64,000 nucleotides of DNA from Pseudomonas beijingensis (lineage in GTDB: Bacteria > Pseudomonadota > Gammaproteobacteria > Pseudomonadales > Pseudomonadaceae). The translations under genes and the position numbers were made by a program. The notes under the pieces are model-generated. The model made no database searches. It saw only the letters and a program-made list of their open reading frames with translations, and was not told the origin of the DNA. This document shows, one piece after another, positions 16,514 to 25,071 of the stretch. Position 1 is the first letter of the stretch; every line of letters starts with the position of its first letter. The stretch spans positions 5,212,001 through 5,276,000 of the forward strand of contig NZ_CP117425.1 of NCBI RefSeq assembly GCF_030687295.1, given 5' to 3'.

Positions 16514-16661
16514 GCGTCACTGGACGCCCGCGGTCCCTCGCTATTAAAGCTGACGACGCGTCGTGACACGCTGCGCAATACTGCTTTCGTGTCGCGGAAT
16601 GAAATCTGAGGAACCGCACCGTCCTGGCCCAGACCTCTCCAATGAGTATGAACCAGTGAGA

Positions 16662-16725
16662 ATTAGGGACAGACCACCACTAGAGTTCACCTGTAATCAG
16701 TCCTCCTCATAATCGTGGTCTGCCC
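16662..16725. repeat. palindromic repeat, copy 7, cut by the IS
   Basis: The left arm is AGGGACAGACCACCA. The right arm ATAATCGTGGTCTGCCC ends exactly where the IS10-like terminus begins (16726), so the element appears to have inserted into this arm. Confidence 0.8.
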
Positions 16726-18022
16726 CTGAGGGATCCCCACAAATTTACTCCAGGCTCTGCGCCTGATAATGCACCTCGTCGCGCAGGGCCTGCTCGAGTT
16801 TTTCTAAATGCTCTCGTCCACCAAAGTCCACTCCAGCCCTAAACGCCACAGCGAAAGCACTCGCCTATCTTTAAGGCTGTTGCTTTGATAACGCTGTTCC
16901 AATTTGCTTTCACGCGCCTGTAGACCTGTCAGGAAGATGAGGCAATTGGCCAGAGCCGCAATCAACAGCAGCGCCTCAATGCGCCGAGGGCAATGACTTC
17001 TATGCAGGTTCAGCCCCAACCCCAAGTGCTCACTTTTTAGATCCCGGAAGCCTTCTTCAATCTGCATGCACCTTTTATAAATTGCGACGATTTTCGCTGG
17101 ATTCCACTCGCTGTGCTCCAGGTTGCTCGCCAGCAACCAAGGTTCACGTTCACGTCTGGCGGACTGTCGACTGAGCTTATTTTTGGCGATTGAACCTGTG
17201 ACTCGTTGATGCTTTCGGCCTTTGGCCGAGTGCCGGACACAATACAAGTCGATGAAATGGGGAGCGATACGGGTCATCTCGACATGGCCCAACGATTTGG
17301 GTGATGAAGTGGCCAGAGCATATAGGCTTTTCACGGGTTGCCAGTCAGCGCCATCACTGCAATAAAGCTCACGATTTCGTATGCGAGCCACGTAATACCA
17401 GCCCTGTGCTGCCACCGCCTTCATCCATGGACGCCGAAAACCCGCGTCAGTTACCAAGATGGGAATACAGCCGTCAGGCAGTAGTTCGGCCAATGTGCTG
17501 AGCAATCGTTTTTGGTATCTCGGGCAACTCTCACGCTCATGCACACTTTCATAAATGGGAAATGAGCGTCCTGCCAACGGGATCGCTGATCTCAACAAGA
17601 ACGCGTCCCCTGGGGCGTCAATTCGAGACCAGTCGACCAAAATCAATGGATGTTTTAGCGAGCCCAGCAACGCTCGTAACATCACCCAGTAGAACAGTGG
17701 ACGCTCTGCCCTGAGGTGCTGATTACCCAGCAATCGATCTACTCGCTTGATGGCATGTTTGGGGTAAGCCCGACCCGGCAGAGACCGCCCTAGCCCCGTC
17801 AGCGTCAGACGACGGCCTTGCAGTAATGAACTGACACAACTAGTCAGGCGGCGGGAATGGACAGAGGGAAGTGCTTGAGCGAGCGCTCTGTGTAAAATCG
17901 GATGGCCTGCATGAGTTCGGGATCTTGTTTTTGTGTGGTGCAATACAAGCTGCCGACTCATGCAGGTCTCTTCAATATTCCAACTTCTTGATTTCCTGTA
18001 AGAAAATTCGGGGATTCCTCAG
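16726..18022 (-). mobile_element. IS10-like insertion sequence (IS4 family)
   Basis: A 1,297-base element. The left end CTGAGGGATCCCC and right end (reverse complement) CTGAGGAATCCCC are imperfect terminal inverted repeats very close to those of IS10. Nine-base flanks GGTCTGCCC (16717-16725) and GGTCTACCC (18023-18031) differ at one base and look like a target-site duplication. The single transposase gene fills the element on the minus strand. Confidence 0.85.
16804..17961 (-). CDS. IS4-family (IS10-like) transposase
   Basis: A 385-residue DDE transposase that cuts and rejoins the element ends. 'PLILVDWSRID' holds the first catalytic Asp and 'PILVTDAGFRRPW' the second. 'YKRCMQIEEGFRDLK' is the Y-(2)-R-(3)-E-(6)-K signature with the catalytic Glu. 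The signature Arg position is Cys here (codon TGC), while the decayed copy at 11 kb keeps Arg (CGC); this single transition may impair transposition. Length is close to that of IS10 transposase (about 400). No frameshift is seen. The ATG gives the normal N-terminus. Confidence 0.9.
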   Translation of the reverse strand: MSRQLVLHHTKTRSRTHAGHPILHRALAQALPSVHSRRLTSCVSSLLQGRRLTLTGLGRSLPGRAYPKHAIKRVDRLLGNQHLRAERPLFYWVMLRALLGSLKHPLILVDWSRIDAPGDAFLLRSAIPLAGRSFPIYESVHERESCPRYQKRLLSTLAELLPDGCIPILVTDAGFRRPWMKAVAAQGWYYVARIRNRELYCSDGADWQPVKSLYALATSSPKSLGHVEMTRIAPHFIDLYCVRHSAKGRKHQRVTGSIAKNKLSRQSARREREPWLLASNLEHSEWNPAKIVAIYKRCMQIEEGFRDLKSEHLGLGLNLHRSHCPRRIEALLLIAALANCLIFLTGLQARESKLEQRYQSNSLKDRRVLSLWRLGLEWTLVDESI

Positions 18023-18099
18023 GGTCTACCCCCGGTTCCCCCCGGTTCCCCCTGCCGCGAGTTCTAAAGATATTTATCTTCCGGTGTGATGCTTCGTGT

Positions 18100-18717
18100 T
18101 CAGCACTTGAACAGTACATTGCACCGACTACACCACCCTTCAGCTGCGCTCCGGTTCATTGGAAAACGGAGGGGAGGATGACTTGTATCGGCAACCGTCA
18201 AAACCAGTGAGAATTTTATGAATCTACGCCGAATCTCGTCGGCTGGAACACTCATGCCCGCCCCATCGACTATTTGAAGAACCCCGCCCGACACCCTGCT
18301 GTCAATCCGTTGCCACTCACACTGCCAGCCTATTACCCACGTGAAGTCTCGAATTTGATATTCGCCGGTGGCGCTTTGGCATTGAGCGAGTTTCTTGTTG
18401 GAGAGATCAAAGGCAAGAAATATGGGGCTTGGATAGCCGAGCAACTGAGTATCGTCAAGGCTCAGGCCTTCTTTTAGGTTGATGGATGCTACAAGTGCTT
18501 TTGCTCGTCTCTTGCGCCATATCAAGTGCCATATGGCGAGGCAAAAAATAGAAACAGAAGCCAAGAAGAGCTGACGTCCTTCGACTGTAAGCTTACCGGG
18601 CGAAAACTCTATCACGCCCCACAAAAGCCCTATCATCGCAAGCCCCGATACCCAAGCGGCGGGAATCACTACTCTGTTAGCGAGGCTAGCTCCGAGCGTC
18701 CTCAAACAGCTTTTCAT
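18100..18717 (-). CDS. inner-membrane hypothetical protein
   Basis: A 205-residue protein with two N-terminal membrane helices ('VVIPAAWVSGLAMIGLLWGV' and 'LFLASVSIFCLAIWHLIW') followed by RKRRAK, placing the C-terminal ~120 residues in the cytoplasm. That domain ('YPSPIFLAFDLSNKKLAQCQ...') is unrecognised and ends with Cys-rich 'GWCSRCNVLFKC'. The ATG at 18717 was chosen over a TTG four codons earlier. It stands alone between the IS and a toxin-like gene pair. Function unknown. Confidence 0.65.
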   Translation of the reverse strand: MKSCLRTLGASLANRVVIPAAWVSGLAMIGLLWGVIEFSPGKLTVEGRQLFLASVSIFCLAIWHLIWRKRRAKALVASINLKEGLSLDDTQLLGYPSPIFLAFDLSNKKLAQCQSATGEYQIRDFTWVIGWQCEWQRIDSRVSGGVLQIVDGAGMSVPADEIRRRFIKFSLVLTVADTSHPPLRFPMNRSAAEGWCSRCNVLFKC

Positions 18718-18776
18718 GACTGCATCCAATATTACTTATAGAAGAACTCGTAGATTATCACTCACAGAGCGCTAAC

Positions 18777-19505
18777 TTACAGGACTTGGTCTACATACGT
18801 ATGCATAAACCAGTCAGGTATTTCTTCTTCGTGGAACTGAAGATCTGTGCCGTTCGTGATCTCTGCCAGCAGGACCGCTTTTTCTCCGGAGTTATCAAAA
18901 ATATACGCGCGATCAGAAGCCGCGATTGCCGAAGGAAGCAGCTCAAGCGAGCGATAATAACGCTCGACGATCTTGTCTTGCGCAACATCATGGCCGCCAT
19001 CATCAACACGGTTTGCAACCCGGTTGATGTTGATTTCGGGGGACTCGGTTGCCACGAAGTAGAGATAGGTCCTGTAGCCATTCGCCTGTGCCAGACGCAT
19101 GAATTCAACTTTGTCTTTAAATGACATCACCGTTTCAAACGTAAAGTTGACGGTCTGGATAAGCAGGTTATGTCTGATAAAGTCGGAAATCACGGAAGCA
19201 TAATAGGAGCTCATTTGAACGCCCCGAAAATCGACCTGCTGATTATTCAAACCAATTAACCGAGCCTGGTCTTGCAGTCCGATTTTCTGAAGCAAGGAGT
19301 GCTCCGCGAAGAACTTCCGCACAACCTCTTGAGTTGTAGTGACATTGAATTGAGAAAGATCAACAAAGCCAGATGCTCTAGCCTCCTTCTCTATCTCGTC
19401 AGCATTTACATAGGTGCAAATGAGATTGGAGGGAATCTGGTCCTTGATGGTGCTCTTACCGGAACCATTAGGACCGGCAAACACCCGCAACCTAGGCACA
19501 GGCAC
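18777..19505 (-). CDS. zeta-toxin-like P-loop kinase
   Basis: A 242-residue P-loop protein. Walker A GPNGSGKST is at residues 11-19, followed by 'TYVNADEIEKEARASGF', where the Asp-Glu pair sits as in zeta toxins. 'NFTFETVMS' is the second zeta-type signature and 'YRTYLYFVAT' a core strand. Zeta toxins phosphorylate UDP-N-acetylglucosamine and block wall synthesis; whether this one does so is not shown. Its start overlaps the upstream 87-residue gene by 14 bases, a typical antitoxin-toxin layout. A chromosomal zeta-like kinase of non-toxin function is the alternative. Confidence 0.75.
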   Translation of the reverse strand: MPVPRLRVFAGPNGSGKSTIKDQIPSNLICTYVNADEIEKEARASGFVDLSQFNVTTTQEVVRKFFAEHSLLQKIGLQDQARLIGLNNQQVDFRGVQMSSYYASVISDFIRHNLLIQTVNFTFETVMSFKDKVEFMRLAQANGYRTYLYFVATESPEININRVANRVDDGGHDVAQDKIVERYYRSLELLPSAIAASDRAYIFDNSGEKAVLLAEITNGTDLQFHEEEIPDWFMHTYVDQVL

Positions 19506-19755
19506 TGAGACGACGAACCTTGACGACTTCTCCGACAGTTACCTTACGGCGGGGCTTGGCTTCACCCACTACACGGATGCTACCGTCAGCCTTCGACTCA
19601 ACCAGGTGGGAACCCTCAACCATGAGTACCGTGTGCCCAGCTGCAAGGGCGCGGACAAAGGCTGCATGGGTAGCGCCCGCTGCCACGTCCGGGATCTGAA
19701 CTTCCAGGTTCCAGATAGCCTCTTCAGAGAGCTTTTCTTTTTCAGATCCGGCCAT
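19492..19755 (-). CDS. putative antitoxin partner of zeta-like kinase
   Basis: An 87-residue protein with an acidic N-terminal helix (GSEKEKLSEEAIWN) and a basic C-terminus (PRRKVTVGEVVKVRR). GGAGG lies 5 bases before the ATG at 19755, which is why this start is preferred to one 18 codons upstream. Its last 14 bases overlap the kinase gene. It does not resemble the classical epsilon antitoxin, so the antitoxin role is inferred only from gene order, size and overlap. Confidence 0.6.
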   Translation of the reverse strand: MAGSEKEKLSEEAIWNLEVQIPDVAAGATHAAFVRALAAGHTVLMVEGSHLVESKADGSIRVVGEAKPRRKVTVGEVVKVRRLSACA

Positions 19756-20026
19756 GATTGCCTCCAGTGCTCGGTAGGGGGTGATACACATTCCAGATTC
19801 TAGCGCCATCAGTGCGCTTACTAAAGGAGCATCGGCTACCTCTCTTCAGCTTGGAGAGGCTAACAGTCAAAGCCTTCCAGAGCTCTTGAGAGCGGTATCG
19901 CGACATTCAGAGCGTAACGCGACAAAACAAAACCAGCGATAGGCTTAAGGACTAATTGAGATTTTTTATGAGTTTTTCAGACGCCTCCTACGTAAACGCT
20001 CACCATTTTGAAAATCGCAGAAACAA

Positions 20027-20057
20027 AAAAGGGGTAACCATTTCTGGTTACCCCTTC
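20027..20057 (-). terminator. rho-independent terminator of tRNA-Val
   Basis: AAGGGGTAACCA and TGGTTACCCCTT pair around a TTTC/GAAA loop. On the minus strand this is followed by a T6 run, about 30 bases after the tRNA 3' end. Confidence 0.85.
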
Positions 20058-20085
20058 TAGACCGCCCAGCAGAGCGGATTTTGTT

Positions 20086-20162
20086 TGGTAGGCGCGATTG
20101 GACTCGAACCAACGACCCCCACCATGTCAAGGTGGTGCTCTAACCAACTGAGCTACGTGCCT
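20086..20162 (-). tRNA. tRNA-Val (anticodon GAC)
   Basis: A 77-base cloverleaf with encoded CCA. The anticodon stem CCACC/GGTGG carries the loop TTGACAT, anticodon GAC. The T-loop GGTTCGAGTCC is standard. The fifth base pair of the acceptor stem reads A against C (AGGCACG / CGCGCCT), an unusual mismatch. The tRNA marks the left border of the T3SS-bearing region. Confidence 0.9.
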
Positions 20163-20345
20163 GCTGTGAGGCGGCATTCTACGGAATTCCGGAGGGGTGT
20201 CAACACCTTTTTTTCACCTAACCCTATGAATATGCAAAATATTTAATTTCACCGGGGCAACGAAGATTTGGAGGTGGCTGGCGGCCGATTTTTATCTCGG
20301 GTAGGATCGCTGCATTCGTAAAAAATATAAAACAGAGGTTCCAGA

Positions 20346-21629
20346 ATGACGAACACATCCTACCCAGCGTCCTATTACGCCGCATCGGCCAACCCGGTTC
20401 CGGCGCGCCCGGCTCTGCAGGACGATGTCGAGACTGATGTGTGCGTGATCGGGGCCGGTTACACCGGGCTGTCTTCTGCGCTGTTTTTGCTGGAGAACGG
20501 TTTCAAGGTCACCGTGCTGGAGGCAGCTAAGGTCGGCTTTGGTGCTTCGGGTCGCAACGGTGGGCAGATCGTTAACAGTTATAGCCGCGACATTGATGTA
20601 ATCGAACGCAGTGTCGGTCCTCAGCAGGCGCAGTTGCTGGGCAACATGGCGTTCGAGGGCGGGCGGATTATTCGCGAGCGGGTGGAGAAGTATCAGATTC
20701 AGTGCGACTTGAAGGACGGCGGTGTATTCGCTGCCCTCACCACTAAACAGATGGGCCACCTGGAGTCGCAGAAGCGTTTATGGGAGCGTTTCGGGCATAC
20801 CCAGCTGGAGTTGCTGGATCAGCGGCGTATTCGCGAAGTGGTGGCTTGTGATGAGTATATGGGCGGCATGCTCGATATGAGTGGCGGGCATATTCATCCG
20901 CTCAACCTCGCGCTGGGCGAAGCGGCGGCGGTGGAGTCCCTGGGTGGGGTGATTTATGAGCAATCGCCGGCGGTGCGCATCGAGCGTGGCGCCAGCCCGG
21001 TTGTGCATACGCCGCAGGGCAAGGTCAGGGCCAAGTTCATTATCGTGGCCGGCAATGCCTACTTGGGCAATCTGGTGCCGGAGCTGGCGGCCAAGTCCAT
21101 GCCTTGTGGCACCCAGGTGATCGCTACCGAGCCCTTGGGCGATGAGTTGGCTCGCAGCCTGTTGCCTCAGGATTATTGCGTTGAAGACTGCAATTACTTG
21201 CTCGATTACTACCGGCTGACGGGGGACAAGCGGCTGATCTTCGGCGGTGGCGTGGTGTATGGCGCAAGGGATCCGGCGAACATTGAGGCGATCATTCGGC
21301 CGAAGATGCTCAAGGCCTTCCCGCAGCTCAAGGATGTGAAGATCGATTACGCCTGGACCGGAAACTTCCTGCTGACACTGTCGCGTCTTCCGCAGGTCGG
21401 GCGGCTGGGGGATAACATTTATTATTCCCAGGGCTGCAGCGGCCATGGCGTGACGTATACGCACCTGGCGGGCAAGGTCCTGGCCGAGGCGCTGCGCGGT
21501 CAGGCTGAGCGTTTTGATGCGTTTGCAGACCTGCCGCACTACCCCTTCCCTGGCGGTCAGTTGTTGCGTACACCGTTTGCGGCGATGGGGGCTTGGTATT
21601 ACGGGCTGCGGGATAGGCTCGGGTTCTAA
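20346..21629 (+). CDS. puuB: FAD-dependent amine oxidoreductase (PuuB-like)
   Basis: A 427-residue DAO-family flavoprotein, predicted to oxidise gamma-glutamylputrescine or a similar amine. The FAD-binding motif is 'VCVIGAGYTGLSSALFLLE' near residue 32, followed by 'GFGASGRNGGQIVNSYSRD', the conserved substrate-site segment of PuuB/OrdL proteins. The C-terminal 'QGCSGHGVTYTHLAGKVLAE' closes the FAD site. Length matches E. coli PuuB (about 426). It stands alone, apart from other putrescine genes, so its exact substrate is open. Strongly biased core-genome codon use. Confidence 0.8.
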   Translation: MTNTSYPASYYAASANPVPARPALQDDVETDVCVIGAGYTGLSSALFLLENGFKVTVLEAAKVGFGASGRNGGQIVNSYSRDIDVIERSVGPQQAQLLGNMAFEGGRIIRERVEKYQIQCDLKDGGVFAALTTKQMGHLESQKRLWERFGHTQLELLDQRRIREVVACDEYMGGMLDMSGGHIHPLNLALGEAAAVESLGGVIYEQSPAVRIERGASPVVHTPQGKVRAKFIIVAGNAYLGNLVPELAAKSMPCGTQVIATEPLGDELARSLLPQDYCVEDCNYLLDYYRLTGDKRLIFGGGVVYGARDPANIEAIIRPKMLKAFPQLKDVKIDYAWTGNFLLTLSRLPQVGRLGDNIYYSQGCSGHGVTYTHLAGKVLAEALRGQAERFDAFADLPHYPFPGGQLLRTPFAAMGAWYYGLRDRLGF

Positions 21630-21873
21630 GATGGCATTGGCCACCCGCGGTTGGTTGCGCATTACCGATCTTCCGCGGGTATGCCACAGACGCAGCAGGG
21701 AAATGCTCGAATCCACTATTAAAGGCAAGAACTGAGTCCTGCTGCCGTCGGGGGAGTACTCCTCTCGATTCCTGATAACACTTAACGTGCGAGGGGAAAA
21801 AGTGAGTCTCCCTTCGACCAAGTCATCTGCCCAGCCCTGCAAAGCCAAACATGGTGTGCACTTTAGTTGGGCT

Positions 21874-21916
21874 GAGCCCTCCATCCGACACGGGTTCCGA
21901 TGGAGGGCAAGGGCTC
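21874..21916 (-). terminator. hairpin after the NolX-like gene
   Basis: GAGCCCTCCATC (21874-21885) pairs with GATGGAGGGC...GGGCTC (21899-21916) about 25 bases after the minus-strand stop at 21941. There is no clear T-run. Confidence 0.6.
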
Positions 21917-21940
21917 ACCGGGCAAGCCTGGGAACAGGCT

Positions 21941-24897
21941 TTAGTCGGTTTGCGGCCAGTCCTCATCGGGAATGTCACTGAAATCACCGCCCTGCACGCC
22001 ATCGATTTCGTACTGCGTCAGATAGTCGCCGAGTAGATCACCAAAGTGGTCTTGCTGCGTCTGCCGTTTGCCCTCCGCAATAAGGCCCGGGAGCAACAGG
22101 GCAACCGCGCCGACGCCCGCCGCCACGGTGCCTAGGACTCCAGCCAGCGGGGCCATCGCCGCCCTGACTGCCAGATGGCCAAAAAGGCCTGCGCCGCCCT
22201 CAATCGCGGATGCCAGGCCTGACAATGACGCCAGTGCGCCTGAAGTGATGCTGATACCACCACTGACGGGGTCGCCCTTGCGAATCGACTGAACGCCATC
22301 AAAGATTCCGTACGCACCCGCAACTATGCCGGCCAAACCGCCGATACCCTTGGCACCGCTTTCAAATTTGTCGGCGATGCTGGTGAGAGATTTTATGGGG
22401 TCGTCGAAAAAGGCTTTGATGTTGGGATCAAGATCAGCGTTGCCTACGTTTTTCAGATAGCTTTTCAGGTTCTTGGCACCACCCTCGGTGAGCAGGGTCG
22501 TCGTCATGACCGATCCTGTGGTGATGTCTATGATGTTTCGTTCGGTCAGGTTTGCGCCATTCTGAGCGCCTTTGGCGATCGTAACGCCAGCCATGAAGAT
22601 GCCGCTGACGCCATGCAGTACCCCTTTGTCGGACAAGTTCTTGAGGTCGGGGTTGAGCCAGGGCGACTTCAGTTCCGCAAGCGACTTGGTGCCTTGGCGC
22701 AGGATGTCCCAATTAGAACGGATGCCCGCGACGATCTGGTCGGCCGTTGCGACGGTGCCATCCGGGTTGGTCACCAGTTCCGGATTGGACTGGATAAGCG
22801 TCTCGGCCATCGTCTTGACTTTTGCCTCGTCAAGTTCGTCGCCGCCATTGATACCCAAGGCTTGCTTGAGGTCATCAAAGGTGCCGTCTTTCATGGCGTT
22901 GTCGCGCCCGATCCTGCTGAAATTGTCGTTCAACTGCGTGTCGAAACGTGCGGTGACGGTAGGGTCCAGTGCCGCGTTGTAGAGCGCGACCTCCGCGGAG
23001 AAGGTGCTGACCGCTTCTTCGAAGGTGCCGGTTTGCATCAGTTCTTCCAGTCGTGTCCCGGAAGCAAGCGAGTGCTCGTAATAATCCTGGAACGCTTGGG
23101 CATGCTGAGAGGCGCCGACGCCCTTTTGAATCTCTGCCCGATCATTGATGCCGAGCGCTTCCTGATAAAGCGTTGCACTGGAGAAGTATTCGGCCAGCAC
23201 CGCCTGTTGGTCAGTGCTGCCGTCTTTCGTATGCTTGTCCCATAGCGCATCAAGAGCTGCACCGGACTTGATGTCTTCGTAGTTTTTTTGCACCGAGTCC
23301 TTTAACCCAGGTACTGCCTCAAATAGATTGGCCATCTGCGTCGAGGTGGTTTCATTAAGAAACTTGACCACCTCGGGATCACTTTGTAGCTGGTCAATGT
23401 GGCTATTGACATCGGCAAGCAGAGCTTGTTGGGATCTGGATGGCTGCGCACAGCGTTGGCGATGGAAACCTTACCGTAATCATCACTCCACAGACCGGCA
23501 GCCGCACCGTCGATGATCAACTGTCGCGCCTTGAGCAGATCCTGTAACACCGCAGCCCGCTGTTCGGCGGAATAGTTGCCAGGGTTTTCGAAGACGTCCT
23601 TACCCAGGTCACCGGTATCAATGCCGGAGACCCCGCTGGCATTCGCTATCTGGTTGATGAACAGCAGAGCATCCCCAGCGGTCTTGGGGCTGGCGCTCTT
23701 CAGCCAGTTCTGGATGTCGCGCTTGTCGAGCTTCCCATCGGGTTTGCTCTCCAATGGTTTCCCACTGGTTTCAAGCGTTTCGAACGCACCCGCCTGCGAC
23801 CAAAAAGTCAGGGCTTGCTTCAAGTCATCACTGATGTTCGGGTTTTCATCCAGGTATTTCTGCAGGGCCTCACGCGTCAGGTGTTTACCGCTATCGGTCC
23901 GCTCGCTGATCTCGTCGAAGTTCTCCAGCAGCAGCGCCGAATGTTTCGCAAGCTCCAGGGAGGTTGCGTCAGCATTCGGGGAGGCTTTCAGAAAGTCGTT
24001 ATAGGCGCCGATATCTTCGGCTTTAGAGGCAACAGGTCGTAGCCATGCATTCAGGTCGTTGCTGCTGATTTTGCCGTCGGCCTTGTTGTTGTGTGCCTTG
24101 GTATCAAGCAGGTCAAAAAATCCTTTGTTATCGAGCAGGAACTGCGCCGCCTCGCGATCTTCCGCGCTTCGATTTTCATCGGCCGCGTACTTCCTCAAAT
24201 CCTTGTCACTGACAATGCTGTCGGAGGCGTTCCAGTCGTCCCATCGATCACGGATCGTATCGATGACCTCACTGTTCTGCTCGTAGAACTTGCTCTGGTA
24301 GCCTTCCTGTTTCCAGACCAATTGGTTGTAGAGGTCGGGCGTCACATCCTTCGAGACATTGATCTTTTCGCCGTTGATCGTCAGGCGGATAAAGCCAGTG
24401 TGTTCATCCGGGGGCAAGATTTCTGCGCTCGCCAGTGCTTCTGCTGATAGAAGCGCGCCATCTGCGCGCAACAAAAAGCCTTCGTCGTTGCCCTTTTGCA
24501 ACGCATCAACCTTGGCGAAGTAATCAGGCGTCGCCTCTTTGCTGATGGTGAATTCATTGCCCTCCTTGTCCCGAGCCGAGTATGCCGTCACCTCGCCATC
24601 TGTCCACCATCCCATGAAAATCTCGAGATCCTGGAGCGGCACGGTTTCGTCGTCGCGCAGCGTGCGTCCATAAGGCGGCTTCAGCGCTTCAGCTATGGTG
24701 CCGCCCGCTTCTCGCAACGCCTGGAGCACCTTGTCAGGCAGGGACGGCGAAGCCTCTTTGTCTGCCGCACCGCGTGGGTCAGGCGTTTTATCGCTGACTT
24801 GCTTGCGGGCCGCGCCAAGAATTTTCTCGAAGCGCTGACCCGCTTCAGAATCAGGGAATTGGGTATCTGTGGGGCGTGCATTGCTGTCGATTCGCAA
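21941..24897 (-). CDS. NolX/HrpF-family T3SS translocator, frameshifted
   Basis: Two overlapping frames (23302-24897 and 21941-23371) join into one ~985-residue protein if one base is restored near 23425 ('HPDPNKL' then 'ADVNSHIDQ'). The C-terminal third has paired hydrophobic Gly/Ala-rich segments ('GIGGLAGIVAGAYGIFDGV', 'GVLGTVAAGVGAVALLLPGL') and ends 'EIDGVQGGDFSDIPDEDWP', as in the NolX/HrpF/HrpK group that inserts into host membranes. EF-hand-like loops (NKADGKISSNDL, SKPDGKLDKRDI) occur at residues 270-285 and 384-396. The start is TTG with AGGAGG eight bases upstream. Paralogous to the gene at 41475-44833. Confidence 0.75.
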
Positions 24898-25071
24898 GGG
24901 GACATCCTCCTGATCATGGCACCGATAGCGCTAGGGGAATCAACTATTACCGTTGAACGTTACAGGGGGATGTACCCAGGCAGACAACTGGCCCTACAAC
25001 CCCTATAAAGCAGCGCTGCTCTCCATTTCATGACACTTGCCTCGTTGTACCGCACCACCCGGCAGCCACTC

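Noticed and set aside
4443..16725. Palindromic elements considered as rho-independent terminators
   Set aside because: The arms are too long, the loop sequence is conserved, T-runs are short or absent, and copies lie in both orientations and inside a reading frame.
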